NCBI GenBank assembly: GCA_019638455.1
Contig: JAHBTU010000001.1
Location: 1,441,501 to 1,505,500, forward strand
DNA length: 64,000 nucleotides
Source of the DNA: Saprospiraceae bacterium
GTDB lineage: Bacteria; Bacteroidota; Bacteroidia; Chitinophagales; Saprospiraceae
Direction of reading: 5' to 3'
The notes beneath the pieces were generated by a model. The model was not told the origin of the DNA. It made no database searches and saw nothing but the letters and a program-made list of their open reading frames with translations. This document shows, piece by piece, positions 44,290-52,518 of this stretch (the first letter of the stretch is position 1; each line of letters begins with the position of its first letter). The translations under genes and the position numbers were made by a program.

Positions 44290-46358
44290 TCACTGTTTGA
44301 GATATCTCCCTAAGCCTATTATTTCCCCCGTCTTGTTGCGCAAGCACAACAAAGAGCTTCCCGAGGCCAATGCGTCCAAAGGAATCCGCCATGTAATGTC
44401 TCCGGTCTCCTGTAAAATGTTGAAAGATTTGATTTTCCGTCCGGCGGTATCGAACAAATCGAGCCATGCCGGAGAAAGTGTCTTTAGGCTATTTAACTCT
44501 AAATTGGCTAAATGAGCGGTTGGGTTTGGATAAATACGAGACCGCGATGCTTCTATCGGCGTTTTGCGGGCCGGAGGCGTCTTGCAGTTCGGTGGCGAGT
44601 TGGAGCGAAAACAAAGGGGTCTCGTAAGCGCCCAAGTCCGGCGCGCCATCGAGCACCCTCGGGTTGCCCGCCAAATCTTTTAAAAGTCCAAAACGCGCCA
44701 CCCAAGTGCTATACCCAGATTAAAGAGGATTTGAACCTGCCGGTTGGCAAGGCAGGGATTTCCTTGATTGATTTGCATGATTTCCAAAGGATTGCGAGCA
44801 CCGTTCGTTCAAAACCACCTTGTCAGACCCTGTACTCAGGGGTTTGCCCGGCCAAGTGAAGCGGACAGGGCTGATTTGCGTTGACTATGTCTCCAAGATT
44901 GAGCAAGGGCGAACAGCCTATCAGCCGGAAATCTCCATTGGCAGTGTCCCGAAAAAGCGGGTCGAGGTTGAAGTACATATTGGAGCCACAGGTAAGGGTG
45001 TCGTATTGGGGGTGTATGGCTCCTATTAGCTCCAAGCAGTCATCCAAATCAATTGATGTGTGGTCAAAATGGATAATTCCGCCGCCTTCGGAGAAAATTA
45101 TATCACCTTTTTCAAAAGCTTTGTTGCCCCAAAAAACACAATTTATTACCGTATCTCTTCTGCCACCCAATAACCTTATTGCACCGCCGTCTTTTTCAGA
45201 GGTGTTGTTATAAAAAATCGAGTTTACTATTTTCACGTCACTTGTTATCCGCAAAGCACCTCCCCACCTTCTTGAGTGATTGCCTGTAAAAACACAGTTG
45301 ACAATATCTACCTTGCCCGCAGAAACAGCACCTCCAAAATTTGCAGTGTTTTTTATAAAGAGACAGTTTTCTATTCGATAATTAAACCCTAATAATGCGC
45401 CGCCCACTCCCCCGCCTACCGGATTGTTCCCCGCGTTGTTCGATTGAAAGGTACAATTAAATATGAACGGTTTATGAGTTCCATAGTTTTCAATAGCGAC
45501 TCCTGAACAAGTAATATTTGCTTTGTTTTCATCGAAAAGTGAATTGACAATTCGCAAATCCAAAGAATCATTAAAAATATTGATACTCATGCCTGTGCTT
45601 ATATAGCCATAATTTTTCCGAAACACACAGCTGTCAACCCATATTGCATTCTGTGGTTCAGGGCCTGCGAGCATATACATTGCGCCACCCTGTTCTGAGC
45701 AGCCGTTGTTCTCAAAATGGCATTTTTTCACTTTCAGCCCACCCGAGCCGAAGCCAAAATTGGCGGCCACGCCGCCGCCAAACCAAGCGCCGTTGTCCAC
45801 AATGCGGCAGTTCTGGACGGTCAGAAAAGTGGGGGTGGATGGCGTGTGGTTAAAAAGATAAATGCCGCCACCATGGCAGGCAGAATAAGTGGGGCCAAAA
45901 TCATCACAACTTTGTCCTTGAAAAAGCGCCGCCAAGCCATCGCGGATAGTGAAACCGTCAAGCAGTGTGGTAGAATCCGTGTTTTCGCAATACACCACGT
46001 TGGGCAACCCGAAGGGCGCTCCGTCTGGAAGCCCCGTCAAGATGGTCTCGTTTGCCGCCCTGTCGCGCTGGCTGGCATGGGTTTCGGTGCCGACGAATCC
46101 CCCCAGCAATTTTGTGCCGCTCACCAGATGAAATGAGATGGCGACGAAGGGGATGTACGGGTGATAGGTGCCTTTGGCGACCCATATTTCGTCGCCATGT
46201 TGGGCTGTGGGCAAGGCGACCCTCAGCTCCGTGTAAGCGTTGGCCCAAGAAGTGCCGTTGTTTGTCCCGGTCGCTGTTTTGTTGACGTAGATAACCTTGC
46301 CATGCAGCCAGAAAGTGGCGGCAAAAAAAGCAGCGAGGAGAAGGAGCGTTTTTTTCAT
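44290..46358 (-). pseudogene. Beta-helix surface protein with T9SS sorting domain, disrupted by repeat A
   Basis: The signal peptide MKKTLLLLAAFFAATFWLHG is followed by DEIWVAKGTYHPYIP and a right-handed parallel beta-helix with many GGA-type turns and NCxF steps, typical of chlamydial-polymorphic-like or pectate-lyase-like repeats. The frame runs from 46358 into repeat A at 44887. Beyond the insert the gene resumes in STWVARFGLLKDLAGNPRVL and DGAPDLGAYETPLF. After a further frameshift it ends in RIYPNPTAHLANLEL and GSSLLCLRNKTGEIIGLGRY, a type IX secretion C-terminal sorting domain. Removing 178 bp restores GDSTWVARFG exactly. The intact gene would have encoded a secreted surface protein. 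Confidence 0.85.
44710..44887. repeat. Repeat A copy A4, insertion in a coding sequence
   Basis: This 178-bp copy, from TATACCCAGATTAAAG to GCGTTGACTA, has flanks CACCCAAGTGC and TGTCTCC. These join to give the reading frame of the host gene without a gap or duplication, apart from an ambiguous T. It defines the ends of repeat A. Confidence 0.9.
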
Positions 46359-46637
46359 GAGATGGGTGCATAAAAAGGCGGCTGAACGGGTCTGACAACA
46401 AGACCTCGCTCAGCCGCGCTTGATTGTTGACTATAGTCGGCTTGAAGAATAAATTAGAACATACTGCCATTCAGTGGGAACACCTTACCTTTCGTAAGCA
46501 ACGAGCCTGAAGTGGAAGATTTGTTCCCCATATCTTTCAATGGGATACCTACTGAAAAAGCAGCGAGAAAGGCGGGAATAAATCGAACGAGACGGATTGC
46601 GACTGGGAGAGCGAACGTCAGCCAATACGAATGCGTG

Positions 46638-46743
46638 TATACTTCGCGCCGTTAGGTTTTGGGCATGACTGCAATTGCAATCTGTTCAAAATCAAGAACA
46701 TTAATCATGTTCATCTAACAAATCCTGGCGAATCAAGGAATAA
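46638..46743. repeat. Repeat C copy C1
   Basis: From TATACTTCGCGCCGTTAGG to GCGAATCAAGGAATAA, with the shared core TTTTGGGCATG...GCAATCTGTTCAAAATCA. Other copies lie at 49727, 51574 (inverted) and 55379. The remaining 46359-46875 intergenic sequence holds no gene that I can support. Confidence 0.8.
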
Positions 46744-46875
46744 CTTACATAAGCGACAACAAAAGTGGGACAACTCTTTCAGTTTGCCATGTGCATCGAA
46801 GAAATTTAACATTTGAAGGAGAGCAAGGCAAATATACCAATCTCGTTTTCTCCGCGCTCTTGTTACCTTTGCCAC

Positions 46876-49659
46876 ATGGAATATATCGGCGAAAATCTTC
46901 TCCCCGGCCAAATCGGCCATCTGTGCGTGGTGCTGTCGTTTGTGGCTGTACTGCTCTCCACTTTTGCCTACTTTTTTGCTACAAAAAAACGCGACACCGC
47001 CGAAGAAGAAAGGTGGCGCAACATCGGACGTTTTTCGTTTCTGCTGCACGGGTTGGCGACTCTCGGCATTATCGGCAGTTTGTTTTACCTACTCACGGGG
47101 AAAATGTACGAATACCAGTACGCTTGGGCAAACGTGTCGGACGACCTGCCGGGCCAATATGTTTTTTCGGCTTTTTGGAAAGAGCAACAGGGGAGTTTTT
47201 TGCTGTGGAGTTTTTGGCACATCGTGCTGGGCATGGTGCTGATGCTGCGTGCAGGCAAATGGGAGGCACCGGTGCTGACCATCGTGGCTTTGGCGGAGAC
47301 CTTTATTGCCAGCATGATTCTGGGGCTTTATTTCGGCGATTTTCGGTTGGGGGTCACCCCTTTTGAGTTGCTCCGCGACACGATGGACGCGCCGATTTTC
47401 GCACAAGCGGATTATTTGACCAAAATACAAGGCAACGGCCTCAATCCGCTGCTCCAGAACTACTGGATGACTATCCATCCCCCTACCCTTTTCCTCGGTT
47501 TTGCCAGCACGATTGTCCCCTTCGCCTACGCAATGGCGGGACTTTGGACGCGCGAGCATCGGGAGTGGCTGAAGCCCGCGCTCTCGTGGTCGCTTTTCTC
47601 CGGCGCCATTCTCGGCACGGGCATCCTGATGGGCGGCGCATGGGCTTACGAGGCGCTGTCGTTTGCCGGCTACTGGGCTTGGGACCCGGTGGAAAACACC
47701 TCGTTGGTGCCGTGGATTACTTTGGTGGCAGGCATCCACACCAACCTCGTGGCGCGCTCGACGGGCTACTCGATTCGCAGCACTTACGGGTTTTACCTGA
47801 TGACGTTTGTGCTGATTCTGTATTCGACTTACCTCACGCGCAGCGGTATTTTGGGCGACACTTCGGCACACGCTTTCACCGAGATGGGGTTGGGGTTTCA
47901 GTTGGTGCTGTTCATCGCCGCCTTCTCGCTCTTGGGGCTGACGATGTGGATACGGCGCTATCGGGAGGTGCCCGACGTGAAGGGCGAGGAAAGTGCCACG
48001 AGCCGCGAGTTTTGGATGTTTATCGGCTCGTTGGTGCTGCTGTTTTCGGCGGTGCTGATTACGGGAGCCACGTCGCTGCCCGTATTGAACAAAATTTTCG
48101 GCACCGACTGGGCCTTGAAAGACCCCGTGGAACATCACAACCGCTACCAACTCTGGATTGCCGTGTTCATCGGGCTGTTGACGGCCATTGGCCAATGGAT
48201 GCGCTACAATGAGCGCAACTGGACAGCGCACGCCAAGACCTTTGCCCTTCATATCGGCATCGCGGCGGCGGGTGCGGTGGCGCTCACGGCGCTCAACACG
48301 CTGTGGATAAATGTGCGGGCATGGCAGTTGTTTGCCCTGCTGTTTGCCGCCATGTTCACAGTGGTGGCCAACGCTGATTATCTCCTCACGGCGCTGAGAG
48401 GCAACCTGAAACTCGCAGGCTCGGCGATTTCGCATTTGGGTTTTGGCATCCTCATCCTGGGCGTGATGAGCACGGGGCTGGGCAAGGAGTGGGTTTCGAG
48501 CAATAGTTTTGCCATGGAGGGCCTCATAGAAGGTATGGGCGACGACGCGATGAACAAAAACGTACTGCTGATGAAAGATGCCCCCATGCCGATTCGCAAC
48601 TACACGGCCACCTACCTGAAAGACACCATCGAGCGCCAAACGCGGACGTTCACGGTCAAATTCCAGCGCCGCGACGCGGCAGGCAATCTTACTGGCGAGG
48701 AGTTCACCCTTTCGCCCAACGTGATGTATGAACGCGATTTCAGCAAAGTGGTAGCCAGCAACCCCTCCACCAAGCACTACTGGAACTACGATATTTTTAC
48801 CCATGTCTCTTCCCTGCCCAAAGCAGAGCTTGACCCAGAATACGCCAAACAACAAGAGGACAGCCTAAAATTCGTGCAATACGAGGCTGCGGTGGGCGAC
48901 ACGATTTTTACCGAAAAACACTACTTCGTGGTGGAGGAGCTGACCAAACAACCTCAACACCCCGACTACCACCCCCAAAAGGGCGACTTGGCTTTTGGCC
49001 TGAAACTTCGCGCCTACGCCAAGGACGCGCCCACGCCGCACCGCGCCGAACCGATGCTCTACCTCCGCATGGGCAAGGGCGGCTTCACCCTACCCGTCAT
49101 GCTCGGTACCTTGCAAGTGAAGATTCGCCTGACCGAGGCCTCCATGGAGAAAATCCTGAAATTGGAAGAGGAACTCCGCTATACCAACTTTGGCGTGCAG
49201 GAAGGCAGCGAGTTTCAATACAACGGCTACCGCATCCGCTTCGCGGGGGCTGACCGAGCCGTGAAACATCCCGCATATTCCCCTGAACCAGACGACATTG
49301 CCGTGGGTGCCATCTTGGACATCACCGCTCCCGATGGGAGCAAAACAACCGCCACCCCTGTCTATCTCATACGCGGCAATCAGCCTTTCAGCCTGAAAGA
49401 CGAAGTACCGCAGCATGGCCTGCATTTTCGTTTTGAAAGCATTGACCCCAAGGCGGGCGTGCTGACCATCGGCGTGGCGCAAGCCAGCCCGGCACAACGC
49501 CGCATCCCGGTACAAATAGCAGAGGATGCCCCCCGCTCCGACTATATCGTGTTGGAGGCCATTCTGTTTCCGGGCATCAATTTCGTGTGGCTGGGCTCCA
49601 TCACGATGCTGCTGGGCTTGTGCATCGCGTTGTGGAGGCGATTGACGCAGAAGATGTGA
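46876..49659 (+). CDS. ccsA: CcsA/CcmF-type cytochrome c biogenesis protein
   Basis: This integral membrane protein takes part in haem delivery and ligation to apocytochromes c in the periplasm. The 927-residue product from ATG 46876 (MEYIGENLLPGQIGHLCVVL) has many membrane segments. It carries the tryptophan-rich WWD-type haem-binding motif GGAWAYEALSFAGYWAWDPV, then ENTSLVPWI, and flanking periplasmic histidines (YWMTIHPPTLFLG, VAGIHTNL). A large periplasmic domain precedes the last membrane helix (LGSITMLLGLCIALWRRL). The layout is that of CcmF/NrfE-like haem lyases. The CcmE gene lies 1.4 kb downstream on the other strand. Confidence 0.9.
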   Translation: MEYIGENLLPGQIGHLCVVLSFVAVLLSTFAYFFATKKRDTAEEERWRNIGRFSFLLHGLATLGIIGSLFYLLTGKMYEYQYAWANVSDDLPGQYVFSAFWKEQQGSFLLWSFWHIVLGMVLMLRAGKWEAPVLTIVALAETFIASMILGLYFGDFRLGVTPFELLRDTMDAPIFAQADYLTKIQGNGLNPLLQNYWMTIHPPTLFLGFASTIVPFAYAMAGLWTREHREWLKPALSWSLFSGAILGTGILMGGAWAYEALSFAGYWAWDPVENTSLVPWITLVAGIHTNLVARSTGYSIRSTYGFYLMTFVLILYSTYLTRSGILGDTSAHAFTEMGLGFQLVLFIAAFSLLGLTMWIRRYREVPDVKGEESATSREFWMFIGSLVLLFSAVLITGATSLPVLNKIFGTDWALKDPVEHHNRYQLWIAVFIGLLTAIGQWMRYNERNWTAHAKTFALHIGIAAAGAVALTALNTLWINVRAWQLFALLFAAMFTVVANADYLLTALRGNLKLAGSAISHLGFGILILGVMSTGLGKEWVSSNSFAMEGLIEGMGDDAMNKNVLLMKDAPMPIRNYTATYLKDTIERQTRTFTVKFQRRDAAGNLTGEEFTLSPNVMYERDFSKVVASNPSTKHYWNYDIFTHVSSLPKAELDPEYAKQQEDSLKFVQYEAAVGDTIFTEKHYFVVEELTKQPQHPDYHPQKGDLAFGLKLRAYAKDAPTPHRAEPMLYLRMGKGGFTLPVMLGTLQVKIRLTEASMEKILKLEEELRYTNFGVQEGSEFQYNGYRIRFAGADRAVKHPAYSPEPDDIAVGAILDITAPDGSKTTATPVYLIRGNQPFSLKDEVPQHGLHFRFESIDPKAGVLTIGVAQASPAQRRIPVQIAEDAPRSDYIVLEAILFPGINFVWLGSITMLLGLCIALWRRLTQKM

Positions 49660-49676
49660 ATCGGGGGGGCGAAAAG

Positions 49677-49832
49677 GGCTTGCCCTGCCAAGGGGGAGCG
49701 AACAGGGCTGATTTGCGTTGACCATATATACCTCTCGCCGCCAAGTTTTGGGCATGGCTGTAATCGCAATCTGTTCAAAATCAGGAGCATCAATCATGGT
49801 AAACTGACAAATCCTAACGAATCAAGGTATAA
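49677..49832. repeat. Repeat A remnant joined to repeat C copy C2
   Basis: Bases 49677-49728 keep only the end of repeat A (CAGGGCTGATTTGCGTTGAC). Repeat C follows at once, 49727-49832, from TATACCTCTCGCCGCC to CGAATCAAGGTATA. The boundary at TATA is shared, so C may have inserted into or next to an A copy. Confidence 0.7.
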
Positions 49833-49885
49833 CCTCCGTCCCCTTTACGACATCTCGAATTTTTACAGAACAAAATAGAAAGAAC

Positions 49886-50938
49886 ATGATTAAAAGAATT
49901 TTTGCAACGACCGTTTTATCCATCCTGACACTCTCCACCTCCATCAACGACGCATCGGCTTGCACCAGAGTGGTCTATAAAGGGCCCAACGGTGTTGTCA
50001 TGACTGGTCGGAGCATGGATTTTTCCATTGAAATCCCTGCAAACTTGTGGTGTTTTCCAAGAGGCATGAAGCGCAATGGCGAGGTAGGGCCAAATTCTTT
50101 TGAATGGACTTCCAAATATGGGAGCGTTGTAGCAAGCTCTTGGGACATAGCCACTCCCGACGGCATGAACGAAAAAGGGTTGGTGGCCAACCTCCTTTGG
50201 CTTGTGCAATCGAAATACCCAGCCTTCGACAAAAACGGAGACAAAAAGGGATTGACCATCGCCGCTTGGGCCCAATACGCGTTGGACAATTTCGCCACGG
50301 TGGCCGAAGCAGTGGAGACACTCAAAAAAGAGGAATTTGTCGTGGTCACTGATTTTATCCCCGGCACTGACAAGTTCACGACCGTACACCTTTCGCTATC
50401 AGACGCGACAGGCGACAACGCCATCTTCGAATATGTGGACGGCAAACTGATTATTCACCACGACCCGTCCTACACGGTCATGACAAACGACCCCTTGTTC
50501 GAACAGCAATTGGCAATCAACGAATACTGGCAAAGCGTACCGGGCAAAGAATTTCTGCCCGGCACCAATAAGGCAGCAGACCGCTTTGTGCGGGCACATT
50601 ATTACATCAATGCCATCCCTCAGACCGACAACACACGGATAGCGGTTGCCAGCGTTTTCAGTGTGGTGCGAAATGTATCCGTGCCTTATGGTATCTCCAC
50701 CGAAGGTTTCCCCAATTTGTCCACCACGCAGTGGAGAGTTGTGGCCGACCAAAAAAACCTGGTCTATTATTTCGAGACAGCACTCACCCCAAACACTTTC
50801 TGGGTAGATTTGAAAAAGATGAATTTTAGTGAGAAAGGAGAGGTCAAAGTACTCAGAACATCGAACGAGGCCACCTACGCGGGTGAAGTTTCAAGCAAGT
50901 TCGTCAAATCGGTACCTTTTAAATTTCAAGGGCTGTGA
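49886..50938 (+). CDS. Secreted linear amide C-N hydrolase (choloylglycine hydrolase family)
   Basis: This is an N-terminal-nucleophile hydrolase. The 350-residue product has a signal peptide (MIKRIFATTVLSILTLSTSI, ending NDASA). Cleavage would expose Cys26 in ACTRVVYKG as the nucleophile. The family motifs VVMTGRSMDFS, MNEKGLVANLLWL, TDFIPGTDKFTTVHLSLSD and ITNDP-like MTNDPLFEQQL follow. Family members hydrolyse bile-salt, penicillin or acyl-homoserine-lactone amides; the substrate here is unknown. It is monocistronic between repeats and the convergent ccmE. Confidence 0.92.
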   Translation: MIKRIFATTVLSILTLSTSINDASACTRVVYKGPNGVVMTGRSMDFSIEIPANLWCFPRGMKRNGEVGPNSFEWTSKYGSVVASSWDIATPDGMNEKGLVANLLWLVQSKYPAFDKNGDKKGLTIAAWAQYALDNFATVAEAVETLKKEEFVVVTDFIPGTDKFTTVHLSLSDATGDNAIFEYVDGKLIIHHDPSYTVMTNDPLFEQQLAINEYWQSVPGKEFLPGTNKAADRFVRAHYYINAIPQTDNTRIAVASVFSVVRNVSVPYGISTEGFPNLSTTQWRVVADQKNLVYYFETALTPNTFWVDLKKMNFSEKGEVKVLRTSNEATYAGEVSSKFVKSVPFKFQGL

Positions 50939-51022
50939 ACCTCGTCCGTAGTCTTGTAGTGAGTGCGTGGGAGCTGGGAAGCGTTTTTGCCACGCGCGAA
51001 TCTCATGCCCCCGCGCACTCAC

Positions 51023-51421
51023 TCAATTCTTCTGTTCCGACCGCACATAGATTTCTTGGTCTTTGTACTTCGACGGGCATTTGAGCAGCATATCCGATGC
51101 CTCGAAGTGGTCGCCATTCATCTGCCCGGTGAGCACGATGGATTCGGAACGCTCGAAGTCCTGCGGTTTGGCGGCTCTTAGCACCACTTGCCGCACCTCG
51201 CCCGCCTCGTCCTTCATATAGAACGCCATATAGTCGGGCGCCTTTTCGGGGTTGTAGTCCACCGGGCGGTCTTTCACCAATTGGCCGATGAGTTTCACCC
51301 GCTCGCCGCTCGCCGAGGCTTGGGCAAAATTGGAATAGGTCGTCACGTCCTTGCTGGCCGATATGAGGATGCCGATGGCAACCGCGACGATGGCAATAGC
51401 TATGATGTGTGATTTTTTCAT
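51023..51421 (-). CDS. ccmE: Cytochrome c maturation haem chaperone CcmE, CXXXY type
   Basis: CcmE carries haem in the periplasm for cytochrome c assembly. From ATG 51421 (MKKSHIIAIAIVAVAIGILI) the product has 132 residues: one membrane anchor, then an OB-fold with KLIGQLVKDRPVDYNPEKAP, AFYMKDEAGEVRQVVLR and IVLTGQMNGDHFEASDMLLK. Instead of the usual haem-binding His in HxxxY it has CPSKY, the CXXXY variant known from archaea and some bacteria. Upstream in-frame extension is non-coding repeat sequence. The CcsA-like gene is nearby, although not in the same operon. Confidence 0.88.
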   Translation of the reverse strand: MKKSHIIAIAIVAVAIGILISASKDVTTYSNFAQASASGERVKLIGQLVKDRPVDYNPEKAPDYMAFYMKDEAGEVRQVVLRAAKPQDFERSESIVLTGQMNGDHFEASDMLLKCPSKYKDQEIYVRSEQKN

Positions 51422-51573
51422 CTCCAGAATTTTTTGCAAAATTACGACGCAAAACACGTTGTGAGTGTTGCAATTCGTCATCTCTTTTGGTGATTGTTGA
51501 CCAAAAAGTCCGCTTGCTGTCGGCGGGGACGCGCAACAGCGGCTAACAACGATAGCACACGTTTTCAGCATTC

Positions 51574-51678
51574 TGTACCTTGATTTGCCAAGATTTGTCA
51601 GTTCACCATGATTGATGTGCCTGATTTTGAACAGATTGCGCCTTTTGCCATGCCCCAAACTTGGCGGCGCACAGTACA
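51574..51678. repeat. Repeat C copy C3 (inverted)
   Basis: On the reverse strand it reads GCGCCGCCAAGTTTGGGGCA to CAAATCAAGGTACA, matching the other C copies. It occupies the region just upstream of murI and may carry or displace its promoter. Confidence 0.75.
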
Positions 51679-51701
51679 CCTCAAACCCTCATTCGCGTAG
51701 T

Positions 51702-52496
51702 ATGCAAAAAAACCGTCCCATTGGCTTTTTTGATTCGGGCATTGGTGGCCTTAGCGTGTTGCACGAGGCACTAAAAATCCTGCCCAACGAACACTACATT
51801 TATTATTCCGACGGCGACAACGCACCCTATGGCACACGCCCAAAGGAAGAGGTGCGGGCATTGGTGCTCTCAGCTGCCGAGTTCATTGCTCAACAAAACA
51901 TCAAGGCCCTCGTGGTGGCCTGCAACACTGCCACCAGCGTCGCCATCGAGGATTTGAGGCAATGCTACCCATTCCCCGTCATCGGCATGGAGCCTGCCGT
52001 GAAACCCGCCGTGATGGCTGGGGGGCGCAAGCGCGTGTTGGTGTTTGCCACCGAATTGACATTGAAAGAGGAAAAATTCAGGAATCTCGTTGCTCGCGTG
52101 GACACGGAACAAGTGGTGGACTATCTGCCCTTGCAGGAATTGGTGATGTTTGCTGAGCGGTTCGAGTTCGACGAGCCTACCATCGTCGCATACCTGAACG
52201 CAAAACTCGACGGCCTCGCGCTCAGCCAATATGGCGCGGTGGTGCTGGGCTGCACCCATTTTTTGTTTTTCAAAAAAATCATGCGCCAAGTGTTGCCGCC
52301 AGAAATTCAAATCATTGATGGCAACCTCGGCACGGTGAACAACCTCAAAAACAAATTGGGCACGCGCCTTCGCGACGACGGCCCCGGCAACGTGCGCTAT
52401 TATGTGTCAGGCAAGCCCATGGACGCAGCATGGTTTGAGCGATGGCTCAGGCGACTGTCAGCCGACGAGACACGCGTGGCAGAGGGAGCAAAGTGA
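51702..52496 (+). CDS. murI: Glutamate racemase
   Basis: MurI makes D-glutamate for peptidoglycan. From ATG 51702 (MQKNRPIGFFDSGIGGLSVL) the product has 264 residues. It has both catalytic cysteine motifs, VVACNTATS and VVLGCTHFLFF, the SDGDNAPYGTRP substrate loop and FPVIGMEPAVKPA. The 51612 in-frame start adds repeat-derived residues. The gene converges on the glycosyltransferase gene, with 22 bp between their stops. Confidence 0.96.
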   Translation: MQKNRPIGFFDSGIGGLSVLHEALKILPNEHYIYYSDGDNAPYGTRPKEEVRALVLSAAEFIAQQNIKALVVACNTATSVAIEDLRQCYPFPVIGMEPAVKPAVMAGGRKRVLVFATELTLKEEKFRNLVARVDTEQVVDYLPLQELVMFAERFEFDEPTIVAYLNAKLDGLALSQYGAVVLGCTHFLFFKKIMRQVLPPEIQIIDGNLGTVNNLKNKLGTRLRDDGPGNVRYYVSGKPMDAAWFERWLRRLSADETRVAEGAK

Positions 52497-52518
52497 ACTG
52501 ACCTGCCCTGCTCGACCG

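Noticed and set aside
46864..46871. TACCTTTG as a -7 promoter of the ccsA-like gene
   Set aside because: It lies only 5 bp before the ATG, so transcription would start after the start codon.
47089..48855. 588-codon open frame opposite the ccsA-like gene
   Set aside because: It is a shadow of a GC-rich membrane-protein gene. The plus-strand frame has the haem-lyase motifs and natural composition.
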